Shown here piece after piece: positions 44,560-54,086 of a DNA stretch of 64,000 bases. Source of the DNA: Anomaloglossus baeobatrachus. Its lineage: Eukaryota > Chordata > Amphibia > Anura > Aromobatidae. The notes beneath the pieces were generated by a model. That model made no database searches and was not told the DNA's origin. It saw nothing but the letters and a program-made list of their open reading frames with translations. Position numbers and translations under genes: made by a program. The DNA lies in contig NC_134355.1 in assembly GCF_048569485.1 (NCBI RefSeq), positions 561,217,642 to 561,281,641 of the forward strand, given 5' to 3'. Every line of letters begins with the position of its first letter. Within the stretch, counting starts at the first letter, position 1.

Positions 44560-46130
44560 ATATTCTGCCTCAGCACACCCCGGCCGCCTACTTCTACCCC
44601 CCAGCACACTCCGGCCACCTACTTTTGCCCCCAGCATACCTCAGCCGCCTACTTCTGTGTCCAGCACACCCCGGCCGCCTACTTCTGTGCCCAGCACACC
44701 CCGGCCGCCTACTTCTGTGCCCAGCTAACCCCGGCCGCCTACTTCTGCCCCCAGCAACACTCCAGTCACCTACATCTGCCCCCAGCACACCCCGGCCGCC
44801 TACGTCTGCCCCCAGCACACCCAGGCCTCCTACTTCTGCTCCCAGTACACCCAGGCCTCCTACTTCTGCTCCCAGTACACCCAGGCCTCCTACTTCAGCT
44901 CCCAGCACACTCCAGTTACCTATGCTTTCCCCCAGCACACCCCGGCTGCTTACTTCTGCCCCCAGCATACCTCAGCCGCCTACTTCTGTGTCCAGCACAC
45001 CCCGGCCCGCCTACTTCTGTGCCCAGCACACCCCGGCCGCCCACTTCTGCCCTCAGCACACCCCAGTCACCTACATCTGCCCCCAGCACACCCCGGCCGC
45101 CTACATCTGCCCCAGTACACCCAGGCCTCCTACTTCTGCCCCCAGTACACCCTGGCCTCCTACTTCTGCCCCCAGTACACCCCGGCTGCCTACTTCTGCC
45201 CCCAGCATACCTCAGCCACCTACTTTTGCACCCAGCACACCTCAGCCACCTACTTCTGTGCCCAGCACACCCCGGCTGCCTACTTCTGCCCCCCAGCACA
45301 CCCCGGACGCCCTACTTCTGCCCCAGTACACCCTGGCCGCCTACTTTTGCCCCAGTACACCCTGGCCGCCTACTTTTGCCCCAGTACACCCTGGCCGCCT
45401 ACGTCTGCCCCAGTACACCCTGGCCGCCTACTTTTGCCCCCAGTACACCCCGGCCGCCTACGTCTGCCCCAGTACACCCTGGCCGCCTACTTTTGCTCCC
45501 AGTACACCCTGGCCGCCTACGTCTGCCCCAGTACACCCTGGCCGCCTACTTTTGCCCCAGTACACCCTGGCCGCCTACTTTTGCCCCAGCACACTCCGGC
45601 CACCTACTTCTGCCCCCAGCACACCTCGGCCGCCTACTTCTGACCCCAGCACACCCCGGCCGCCTAATTCTGTGCCCAGCACACCCCGGCCGCCTACTTT
45701 TGCCGCAGCACACCTCGGCCGCCTACTTCTGACCCCAGCACACCCCGGCCGCCTACTTCTGCCCCAGCACACCTCGGCCGCCTACTTCTGACCCCAGCAC
45801 ACTTTGGCCACCTACTTCTGACCCCAGCACACTTTGGCCACCTACTTCTGCCCCCAGCACACTCCGATCGCCTACTTCTGTCCCCAGCACACTCCGATCG
45901 CCTACTTCTGCCCCCAGCAGACTCGGCCACCAACTTCTGCCCCCAGCACAGGTCCGCCGCCTACTTCTGCCCCCCAGCACACTCATACCGCATACTTCTG
46001 CCCCCAGCACACTCCGGCCCCCTACTTCTGACCCCAGCACAAACCCACTGCTTATTTCTCACCCCAGTACACTACAGGCACCTATTTCTGTCCCAAGCAC
46101 ACTCCGGTTGCCTATTTCTGCCCCCAATTT
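44560..46130 (+). repeat. 30-bp minisatellite, second segment
   Basis: About 50 units of the same repeat as 42420-43045. Sub-blocks of near-identical units occur, for example CCAGTACACCCTGGCCGCCT between 45325 and 45590, showing recent local amplification. The proline-rich frames (458 codons at 44415-45791 and others) shift with each 29- or 31-base unit, so I do not regard them as a gene. The plus strand is C-rich and G-poor. Confidence 0.95.
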
Positions 46131-46139
46131 ATCTCCCCA

Positions 46140-46560
46140 AGAACCAATCAGGTGAGGCTTATGTCGGCATGTGGCAGTCGGGGTTCGAGTGATGCCCCAT
46201 GGCGGCCATATTGCTCCTTTGCAGCTCGGCCACAGGGCTATTATATACCACAATATGATGACACTGTAGTATATAGGACAGATGATCACAGGTTCAAGGT
46301 CCTTAAGGAGCTAAAAATATAAAAAAAAAATTTACAATATAAAAAAAATTCTAAAAAGTCCAATCTAACAAAATCTAAAATGATTTAACCCATACAGTAA
46401 ACACAGAAGAGCAAAAAAAACCCCAAAAACCCAGAATAGCAGATTCTTAGCTCCAGTACACTGTATACCCCTCCTCCATACAGAAGGCCCGCTGTGACCC
46501 CTCCGGGCATCCCCACAAGTTCACTCTGAACAAACCTTCCATGACAAGTGCTCAGCATCT
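46140..46560. other. Candidate intron start of a minus-strand gene
   Basis: The sequence between the minisatellite and the candidate exon. It has poly-A-like runs at 46315-46345 and no recognised repeat. If the exon is real this is the first part of intron 1. Confidence 0.35.
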
Positions 46561-46568
46561 GCTCCTAC

Positions 46569-46616
46569 CTGAATCACTGCCTCCAGCCTCATAGTGGAGC
46601 CCTCCTCGCTTGCCAT
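46569..46616 (-). CDS. Candidate first coding exon of a host gene (partial)
   Basis: The minus strand reads ATG at 46616 in a strong start context (CACTATGG: A at -3, G at +4), then 16 codons, MASEEGSTMRLEAVIQ, ending exactly at a splice-donor-like CAG|GTAGGAG at 46568-46562. The exon would end in phase 0. Directly upstream lies a CpG-rich, non-repetitive promoter with RFX-type X-boxes at 74, 110 and about 197 bases from the ATG. I do not recognise the protein and did not find a second exon, which would lie at lower coordinates, beyond the minisatellites. The mild acidic start followed by a hydrophobic-basic run has no diagnostic motif. Chance is possible with so short a frame, but start context, donor, promoter and GC content agree. 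Confidence 0.5.
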
Positions 46617-46689
46617 AGTGCCGCTATCTGCTCCGCACTGCACCGAGATGCGGCACCTACTGCTGTCGCCCAAGAAGCCTGATCTTATC

Positions 46690-46703
46690 GTTACCATGGT
46701 AAT
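46690..46703. promoter_or_regulatory. RFX-type X-box 1
   Basis: GTTACCATGGTAAT matches the palindromic RFX site (GTNRCC, 0-3 bases, RGYAAC) except the last base. It lies 74 bases upstream of the candidate ATG. Confidence 0.6.
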
Positions 46704-46725
46704 AGCGGACGCCTATGCTACGGCC

Positions 46726-46739
46726 GTTACCGTGGTAAC
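46726..46739. promoter_or_regulatory. RFX-type X-box 2
   Basis: GTTACCGTGGTAAC is a full match to the RFX consensus on both half-sites. RFX factors drive ciliary genes in animals, and such sites usually lie close upstream of the start codon. Confidence 0.65.
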
Positions 46740-46812
46740 AGAAAGCGGCGGCAGCGGTGGGCTAGGGAAGCGAGCAACAGTGATTGGCAGTTAGGGGCGT
46801 GGTTTTCCAGCG

Positions 46813-46826
46813 GTAACCATGGCGAT
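46813..46826. promoter_or_regulatory. RFX-type half site (weak)
   Basis: GTAACCATGGCGAT has one good half (GTAACC) and a poor second half. A third copy of the ACCATGG core in this promoter. Confidence 0.35.
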
Positions 46827-47437
46827 TCCAGCTATAGGCGTGGTTGGGCTTATTAACAGGAAATGAATAGCAGTGGTGGGCGGGGCGTAGGGAGAGAGCG
46901 CGGGAAAGGGCTGAGATAAGGAGGGAGAGGAGGGGACGCAGGGGGCAGAGCTCATATACAGAGCGCACGGAATACAGGGGCAGTGCGTGTGCTGCAGTCA
47001 CTCTCCATGACAGGAAGCTCAGTCAGTACCGAGCCGACATTATAGACCTCGTGTTTAGGATATGGGGGTCTCTGGCACCAGTAGGGGGGGATTGGCTCAT
47101 GGCCTAGGAGCCCTAATTAATAAGGCTGTGTTCTCGGCTGGTCACACTTTCCAGTTGGCACTTCTTTTGTAAGGACGGTAGAAAGCACATTGTGCAGAAG
47201 TGACCAGTGACGCCTGTGGACCGGGGCCACTGATGGTTGTGGGGGTCTGTGGTAAAAAAAAAAACTGCGTGGAGAGTGTTATAGGCGTTATGCATACTGT
47301 GCGGGTTTGCCGCATTTTCGGGTGTAGTTTTGTCACAAAACTGCATTAATTTCCTTCCCCAGCAAAGTCTATGAGATTTCAGTTTTGCTGTGCGCACGTT
47401 GCAGTTTTTTTTGGCTGCGTCTTTGTGGTGACCATAA

Positions 47438-47787
47438 GGCTAGGTTCGCACACTGCGTCTTTTTGACGCGTTTTTGGCCGCTAAAAACGCACCTGCGTCG
47501 AAAAAACGCGTCATGCGTTTTTACCGCGATTTGGTGCGTTTTTGGCTTCGTTTTTGATCTCTGCATTTTGCTGCGTTTTTCCAATGCATTGCATGGGCGG
47601 AAAACGCAGAAAAACGCAGGAAAGAATTGACATGTCCATTTTTTTTTTCAAGCTCAAAAACGCAGCTTAAAAAAACAGTTGTGTGCGGACAGCAAAATTG
47701 AAAACTTATAGACTTTGCTGGGGAAGCAAAGTCATGCAGTTTTGAGGCCAAAAACGCACCCGAAAAACGCACTGTGCGCACATAGCC
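47438..47787. mobile_element. Harbinger-like MITE (GGCTAGGTTCGCACAC), TAA duplication
   Basis: TAA at 47435-47437 and 47788-47790 flanks GGCTAGGTTCGCACACTGCG and GTGCGCACATAGCC. The body has AAAACGC runs. A roughly 45-base segment at its right edge, continuing into AGATGCATCATGTCAATTCT, is repeated at about 48336-48378, so part of a second copy lies to the right. Confidence 0.8.
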
Positions 47788-47899
47788 TAAAGATGCATCA
47801 TGTCAATTCTTTTGGCGTTTTTCACTGCGTGACGTCAGCGCTAATCCCGCGGCTCACTTCAGTAGAGGCCTGACCGGTGGAGGACTCCTGCGGTTTTTT

Positions 47900-48130
47900 T
47901 AGGCCAAAAATTATTTATTATTATAGCGCCATCAATTCCATGGCGCTTTACATGTGAAAGGGGTATACATAATAGGGACAAGTTCAATAATCATAAAAAC
48001 AATACAAGGCACAGACTGGTACAGGAGGATAGAGGTCCCAGCCCGCGAGGGCTCACAGTCTACAAGGGATAGGTGAGGATACAGTAGGTTAGGGTAGAGT
48101 TGATTATGGGCTGTCCTGGAGAAATTGGGC
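47900..48130. repeat. Dispersed repeat with GCGCCAT/ATGGCGC hairpin
   Basis: TTATTATTATAGCGCCAT, then CCATGGCGCTTTACATG and TCACAGTCTACAAGGGA, match a widespread non-coding repeat I know from amphibian genomes. I cannot name the family with certainty. Confidence 0.5.
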
Positions 48131-48172
48131 TTTGGCGCTAGATTTATAGGCTGGGTCAAATTATATGTGTCT

Positions 48173-48285
48173 CCACGTGGCCAAAATTCAGGTTAATGAT
48201 TGCACTTCATCGTCTTTTTGTTTGGCTAGGGGTACAAGACAGGGCTGTCCTCGCTCTCCTTTACTGTTTGCAACAGCAGTCGAAA
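48173..48285 (+). pseudogene. L1/Tx1-type LINE reverse transcriptase scrap
   Basis: The plus strand reads VAKIQVNDC, then LARGTRQGCPRSPLLFATAVE. This is the conserved GTRQGCPLSPLLF block of L1-clade reverse transcriptases. About 37 codons survive, and the flanks are unrelated MITE text. Too short to place in a subfamily. Confidence 0.75.
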
Positions 48286-48289
48286 AAAA

Positions 48290-48975
48290 AATGCTGCTTT
48301 TTGTAATTACCACAAGATAAAACGCTCCATCTTTGTGCGCACATAGCCTAAAGATGCAGCATGTCAATTCTTTCTGCGTTTTTGCACGCTTCCAGTCAAT
48401 AGATTTGACTTAAAAAACGCTTTAGGTAAAAGTGCATGCAATGTTTGGATGCGGTTTTGTCACAGGTGGTTTTTTTTTTCTTTTTAAAAACGTGCATCTT
48501 TGTGGTCACCTTTAAAGATGTAGTGTGCGCACATAGCCATATGTTCTGCAGCACAACAAAAAACGGGGTGACAGAGCGGATGAGCAGTGGGGATGCGGTA
48601 CCCTGACCGGAGACCATCAGGTTCATGTTAATCGTGCAGTGTGGACAGGCTGCCGGACTCCTGAGAAATGAGCAAAACACTTGAGTGGGTGAAATTATTT
48701 TAACGCCTTAACAACTACCAATATGACTTTTAACAGCAGCTGTTAAGCCGCCTTATTCCTCAGCATCTTTTTTTAACGGTGCTCATTAATAAGGCTATAG
48801 CATCCCCCTCAATGTCAAAAAATCTCCCTGGTTTCAGCTATTGGGGGTAGCCGAGACCCTGGAGATCACGATCCGGGTTGTTTTCCCAGTCCTGTGATTG
48901 CTGTTATTAACTGAATATCAACATGATCAAACATGTCAGATGAGAGAGAAAAGTACTCCCTAGTACCTGGGTAAC
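48290..48975. other. MITE-like scraps, no gene
   Basis: Contains GTGCGCACATAGCC twice (near 48338 and 48526), both right-end-type termini of the GGCTATG family without matching left ends. The rest is unassigned. Confidence 0.45.
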
Positions 48976-48980
48976 GGTAA

Positions 48981-49353
48981 GGCTATGTGCGCACGTTGCG
49001 TAATTACATGCAGTTACGCTGCGCTTTATAGCGCAGCGTAACTGCATGCGTCCTGCGTCCCCTGCATAATCTATGGAGATTGTGCAGGGGCCGTGCACAT
49101 GTGGTGTCTTAGAGCGCAGCGCTTTGGCTGCTGCCCGAAGCGCGCGTTCTAAGAAGTGACATGTCACTTCTTCCGTGCGCTTTGCCGGCAGCCCCTGCTC
49201 TGTCTATGGCAGGAGCTGCAGGCAGAGCGCATGGAATCGGCTTTTTTTTTTTTCCACTATGGACATTTTCTGCAGCGATTTGAAGTGCACGTGTGCTCTT
49301 CAGATCGCTGCAGAAATTTCTGCAGTGACTGTACGCAACGTGCGCACATAGCC
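48981..49353. mobile_element. Harbinger-like MITE (GGCTATGTGCGCACG), TAA duplication
   Basis: TAA at 48978-48980 and 49354-49356 flanks perfect inverted ends GGCTATGTGCGCACGTTGCG / CGCAACGTGCGCACATAGCC. This is the best-preserved copy of the family also seen at 1044 and 26376. It contains a hairpin GTTACGCTGCG...CGCAGCGTAAC. Confidence 0.9.
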
Positions 49354-50487
49354 TAACATCGTTAACCAGCTCCCCTCCTCCTCCTCTTGTTAAACGGAGG
49401 GCGTATGCGTCGTGTGCCACCAAAATTTACCTCCTCCACATGACAACCTGAAAGTTTCATTGGTTCCTGACATTTGAACACTGATAGACCCTATCAGAGT
49501 GATAAGAGGAAGAAGAAGAAAATTTGCAGACATAACCTTAAACATTGGATTAGTAAAAAAAAAAACAGTCTCCACTCTTACTTGGGCAAGCAAAACTGTC
49601 TACAACACCCCAGTATTTTCAGCTGTCATGACTCTTTAGAGATTCTTCCAATTTATCAACAATTCCCAAGCCCCATCAAGAAATGACCCAAACTATGATC
49701 AGCTAAATAAATTGAGACCCCTAATTTCCTTCCTAAAAGATTATTTTCTAAAATCCTATACCCCTATTTCCATAGACAAGTCATTCGTGAGTTTTAAGAG
49801 CTGTCTGTCATTCCGCCAATTCATCCTCTCCAAGCCCGCCAGATATGACATCAAATTATACAAAATCTGGGAAGCACAAGCATTACATGTGCACCTCTCT
49901 CATTTATAAAGTTTGGGACCGCCAAATTAACCCTCCAAATTGGCATCCCAGGTAGGTAAAATTGTCTGGGAGCTAAAAACCCTTTCCCCATTTCTATAGA
50001 AAGGGTCCCATGTGTAAACTGATAATTATTACAACAGTATCTCCCTATATAAATCTTTCCACACTGCAAATACAAGGCCTGTGGGACAGTCAGGGAAAAA
50101 ACGAGTTGGTTTCCCATAACAGCTGGTGTCCATATGTTTAGAGGAGGGGGTGTCATTCCCACTGGCAAGTGGACAGCTACTTGTAGTGAAATGACAGGAA
50201 AAACTGCTACATGCTTTCCAGCCTGTATGCGGCCACCACTATGACGGTCAGAGACAGGGGCGCCACCAAGGACAAGCAGAAACTGCTCTGTATGAGAGAT
50301 TAGAATAACCTCTTCGACCAGGTGCTGCAACCGTATCTGGTGAAGTGAAAGACAAGGGCCTGGAACAAAAAGATAGCAATCTACAGGTGCATCTCAATAA
50401 ATTAGAATATTATCAAAAAGTTTATTTCAGTAATTCAGTACAAAAAGGGAAATTAATATATAGAGTCATTACGCACAGAGTGATCTA

Positions 50488-52139
50488 CAGTTAGGTCCAG
50501 AAATATTTGGACAGTGACACAATTTTCGCGAGTTGGGCTCTGCATGCCACCACATTGGATTTGAAATGAAACCTCTACAACAGAATTCAAGTGCAGATTG
50601 TAACGTTTAATTTGAAGGTTTGAACAAAAATATCTGATAGAAATTGTAGGAGTTGTACACATTTCTTTACAAACACTTCACATTTTAGGAGGTCAAAAGT
50701 AATTGGACAAATAAACCAAACCCAAACAAAATATTTTTATTTTCAATATTTTGTTGCGAATCCTTTGGAGGCAATCACTGCCTTAAGTCTGGAACCCATG
50801 GACATCACCAAACGCTGGGTTTCCTCCTTCTTAATGCTTTGCCAGGCCTTTACAGCCGCAGCCTTCAGGTCTTGCTTGTTTGTGGGTCTTTCCGTCTTAA
50901 GTCTGGATTTGAGCAAGTGAAATGCATGCTCAATTGGGTTAAGATCTGGTGATTGACTTGGCCATTGCAGAATGTTCCACTTTTTTGCACTCATGAACTC
51001 CTGGGTAGCTTTGGCTGTATGCTTGGGGTCATTGTCCATCTGTACTATGAAGCGCCGTCCGATCAACTTTGCGGCATTTGGCTGAATCTGGGCTGAAAGT
51101 ATATCCCGGTACACTTCAGAATTCATCCGGCTACTCTTGTCTGCTGTTATGTCATCAATAAACACAAGTGACCCAGTACCATTGAAAGCCATGCATGCCC
51201 ATGCCATCACGTTGCCTCCACCATGTTTTACAGAGGATGTGGTGTGCCTTGGATCATGTGCCGTTCCCTTTCTTCTCCAAACTTTTTTCTTCCCATCATT
51301 CTGGTACAGGTTGATCTTGGTCTCATCTGTCCATAGAATACTTTTCCAGAACTGAGCTGGCTTCATGAGGTGTTTTTCAGCAAATTTAATTCTGGCCTGT
51401 CTATTTTTGGAATTGATGAATGGATTGCATCTAGATGTGAACCCTTTGTATTTACTTTCATGGAGTCTTCTCTTTACTGTTGACTTAGAGACAGATACAC
51501 CTACTTCACTGAGAGTGTTCTGGACTTCAGTTGATGTTGTGAACGGGTTCTTCTTCACCAAAGAAAGTATGCGGCGATCATCCACCACTGTTGTCATCCG
51601 TGGATGCCCAGGCCTTTTTGAGTTCCCAAGCTCACCAGTCAATTCCTTTTTTCTCAGAATGTACCCGACTGTTGATTTTGCTACTCCAAGCATGTCTGCT
51701 ATCTCTCTGATGGATTTTTTCTTTTTTTTCAACCTCAGGATGTTCTGCTTCACCTCAATTGAGAGTTCCTTAGACCGCATGTTGTCTGGTCACAGCAACA
51801 GCTTCCAAATGCAAAACCACACACCTGTAATCAACCCCAGACCTTTTAACTACTTCATTGATTACAGGTTAATGAGGAAGACGCCTTCAGAGTTAATTGC
51901 AGCCCTTAGAGTCCCTTGTCCAATTACTTTTGGTCCCTTGAAAAAGAGGAGGCTATGCATTACAGAGCTATGATTCCTAAACCCTTTCTCCGATTTGGAT
52001 GTGAAAACTCTCATATTGCAGCTGGGAGTGTGCACTTTCAGCCCATATTATATATATAATTGTATTTCTCAACATGTTTTTGTAAACAGCTAAAATAACA
52101 AAACTTGTGTCACTGTCCAAATATTTCTGGACCTAACTG
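50488..52139 (-). mobile_element. Tc1/mariner element B, complete and apparently young
   Basis: TA at 50486-50487 and 52140-52141 flanks inverted ends that agree for at least 33 bases (CAGTTAGGTCCAGAAATATT and onward). Length 1652 bp, typical for Tc1. It contains one uninterrupted transposase gene. This family, with the GGTCCAGAAATATTTGGACA end, is known to me from fishes, frogs and lampreys, a spread often explained by horizontal transfer. Confidence 0.95.
50743..51780 (-). CDS. Tc1 transposase, full-length
   Basis: An intact 345-codon Tc1 transposase that would cut and paste the element by recognising its terminal repeats in the nucleus. Residues 1-110 form the paired helix-turn-helix DNA-binding part (IREIADMLGVAKSTVGYIL, then STEVQNTLSEVGVSVSKSTV). 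A GRPR-like hook, KRPGHPR, lies at 55-61. The catalytic triad reads D152 (WTDETKI), D249 (QMDNDPKH) and E284 (NPIEH), with 34 residues between the last two, the DD34E form. GGGN at 187-190 matches the Gly-rich box. The end ATKY is the usual Tc1 C-terminus, and the length equals the family norm. The start is chosen at the first Met, in good agreement with relatives. Promoter elements are not visible. Sequence alone cannot show activity, but nothing is obviously missing. Confidence 0.95.
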   Translation of the reverse strand: MRSKELSIEVKQNILRLKKKKKSIREIADMLGVAKSTVGYILRKKELTGELGNSKRPGHPRMTTVVDDRRILSLVKKNPFTTSTEVQNTLSEVGVSVSKSTVKRRLHESKYKGFTSRCNPFINSKNRQARIKFAEKHLMKPAQFWKSILWTDETKINLYQNDGKKKVWRRKGTAHDPRHTTSSVKHGGGNVMAWACMAFNGTGSLVFIDDITADKSSRMNSEVYRDILSAQIQPNAAKLIGRRFIVQMDNDPKHTAKATQEFMSAKKWNILQWPSQSPDLNPIEHAFHLLKSRLKTERPTNKQDLKAAAVKAWQSIKKEETQRLVMSMGSRLKAVIASKGFATKY

Positions 52140-52307
52140 TATTTCAAGAGTTTATTTCTGTTCTTGTTGATGGTTATGGCTTACAACCAATGAAAACCCA
52201 ACAGTCATTATCTCAGTAAATTAGAATATTATATAAGACCAACTGAAAAAATGATTTTAAACTCAGAAATGTTGGCGCCTACTACAAAGTCTGTACAGTA
52301 AATGCAC

Positions 52308-53304
52308 TTAATACTTGGTCGAGGCTCCTTTTGCATGAATTACTGCTTCAATGTGGCGTGGCATTGAGGCAATCAGCCTGTGACACTGCTGAGATATTAT
52401 GGAAGCCCAGGTTGCTTTGATAGCAGCCTTCAGCTCGTATGCATTGATGGGTCTGGTGTCTCTTATCTTCCACTTGACAATACCCCATAGATTCTCTATG
52501 GGGTTTAGGTCAGGCGAGTTTGCTGGCCAATCAAGCACAGTGATACTGTGGTTATTAAACCAGATATTGGTACTTTTGGCAGTTTAGACAGATGCCAAGT
52601 CCTTCTGGAAAATGAATTTTCAATCTCCAAAATGCTTGTTGGTTGAGGGAAGTATGAAGTGCTCTAAAATTTCCTGGTAGACGTCTGTGCTTACTTTGTT
52701 CTTGATAAAACGCAGTGGACCTACACCAGCAGATGACATGGCTCCCCAAACCATCACTGATTGTGGAAACTCCACATTAGACCTCCAGCAGTTTGGATTG
52801 TGGCCTCTCCACTCTTCCTCCAGACTCTGGGACCTTGATTTCCAAATTAAATGCAAAATTTACTTTCATCTGAAAACAACACCTTGGACCACTGAGCAAC
52901 AGTCAAGTTCTTTTTCTCCTTGGCCCACGTAAGACGAGTTGTCTGTTGGTCATGAGTGGCTTTACACAAGGAATGCGTCACTTGTAGCCCAGGTCCTGAA
53001 TGCGATTGTGTGTGGTGGCTCTTGAAGCACTGACTCCAGCAGCAGTCCACTCCTTGTGAATCTCCCCCAAATTTTTGAATGGCCTTTTCTTAACAATTTT
53101 ATCAAGCCTGCAGTTATCTCCGTTGCTTGTGCACCTTTGTCTACCACACTTTTTACTTCCACTCAACTGTCCATTAATATGCTTGGATACACCACTTTGT
53201 GAAAAGGCAGCTTCTTTAGCAATGACCTTTAGCGGCTTACCCTCCTTGTGGAGTGTGTCAATGACTGCCTTCTGGACATGTGTCAAGTCAGCAGTCTTCC
53301 TCAT
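52308..53304 (-). pseudogene. Tc1 element A transposase, frame-broken
   Basis: Tc1 transposase read on the minus strand. MRKTADLTHVQKAVIDTLHKE begins at 53304, with a helix-turn-helix region (KEAAFSQSGVSKHI). A different frame follows (TTRLTWAKEKKNLTVAQWSK, then VLFSDESKFCI with the first catalytic Asp at about 52860), then another (VMVWGAMSSAGVGPL). The last starts at [18 protein letters not shown] with the catalytic Glu and ends ASTKY at 52308. The second Asp region around 52560-52620 has decayed. At least three frame changes are present. It belongs to a different Tc1 family from element B. Confidence 0.85.
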
Positions 53305-53341
53305 GATTGTGTAGCATACTGAATCACACTAATGGACAATT

Positions 53342-54086
53342 TTAAAGGGAACCTGTCAGGTCCAATAAGCACCCAGAACCATGAGCAGTTCTGGATGCAT
53401 ATTGCTAATCCTTGCCTAACCGTCCCTGTATACACTAGCATAGATAAAGAGATCTTTAGAAAAGTAATTCTAAAGATCTGTTACCGTATGCTAATGAGCG
53501 AGGGGACTAGTCACCTGGGTGTTAGTTCCCCTGGCTATTCGGCCCCATTAGCATGTTAGTACGCCTAACATGTTAGTACATGTTAGTATGTGCAGCATCA
53601 GAGAATGATCTCACTCACCTCTCCGCTGCCATCGCTGTTCGACGCTGTATTTCGGGTCAGTGTGCATGACCCCAGAGTTTCGGTCATGCGCACTACTTCA
53701 GTTTGAAGCCAGGACGCATACACCCGGTTTCATAGTACGCATGACTAGAACTCCGGGGTCATGTGCACTGAGCCGAAATCCAGTGTCGAGCGGCGATGGC
53801 AGTGGAGAGGTGAGTGAGATCATCCCCTGACGCTGCACATTCATTAGCATGTTAGCACACCCACAGGGGTGTACTAACATGCTAATGGAGGTGACTAGCC
53901 TGGGGAACTAGCACCCAGGGGACTAGTCCCCGCACTCATTAGCATACGATATAAGATCTTTAGAAATGCTTTTTCTAAAGATCTCTTTATCTATGCTGGT
54001 GTATACAGGGAAGGTTAGGCAGGGATTAGCAATATTCACCCAGAACTGCTCGTGGTTCTGGGTGCATATTGCACCTGACAGGTTCC
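53342..54086. mobile_element. T2-like foldback element, right TTAA lost
   Basis: Left end TTAAAGGGAACCTGTCAGG, right end CACCTGACAGGTTCC without the final CTTTAA. The arms share the CCAGAACTGCTCGTGG-type text and GCCTAACC/GGTTAGGC blocks with 38055-38450. The centre has a second inverted pair around CACCTGGGTG and GGGGACTAG. The right end is fused directly to Tc1 element C, whose 5' part is missing, so the loss happened at this joint. Confidence 0.8.

Larger units (their letters stand above)
46617..47010. promoter_or_regulatory. CpG-rich promoter, possibly bidirectional
   Basis: About 390 bases rich in CpG and free of repeat-family text, in contrast to everything around. Motifs: X-box-type palindromes at 46690, 46726 and 46813, an SP1-type GGGCGGGGCG at about 46877, and a GATTGG (inverted CCAAT) at about 46782. 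A weak ATATA-like TCATATACAG at about 46951 precedes GC-rich text to the right, so plus-strand transcription is also possible. The minus-strand gene is favoured by the exon at 46569. Confidence 0.55.

Noticed and set aside
44415-45791. 458-codon proline-rich frame resembling a repeat protein
   Set aside because: Produced by a 30-bp minisatellite; 29- and 31-base units shift the frame repeatedly, so no frame is maintained.
46178-46200. GGTTCGAGTGATGCC resembling a tRNA B box
   Set aside because: No A box or cloverleaf at the expected distance; the pairing does not form a TPsiC arm.
51365-51973. 202-codon plus-strand frame
   Set aside because: Antisense shadow of the intact Tc1 transposase.
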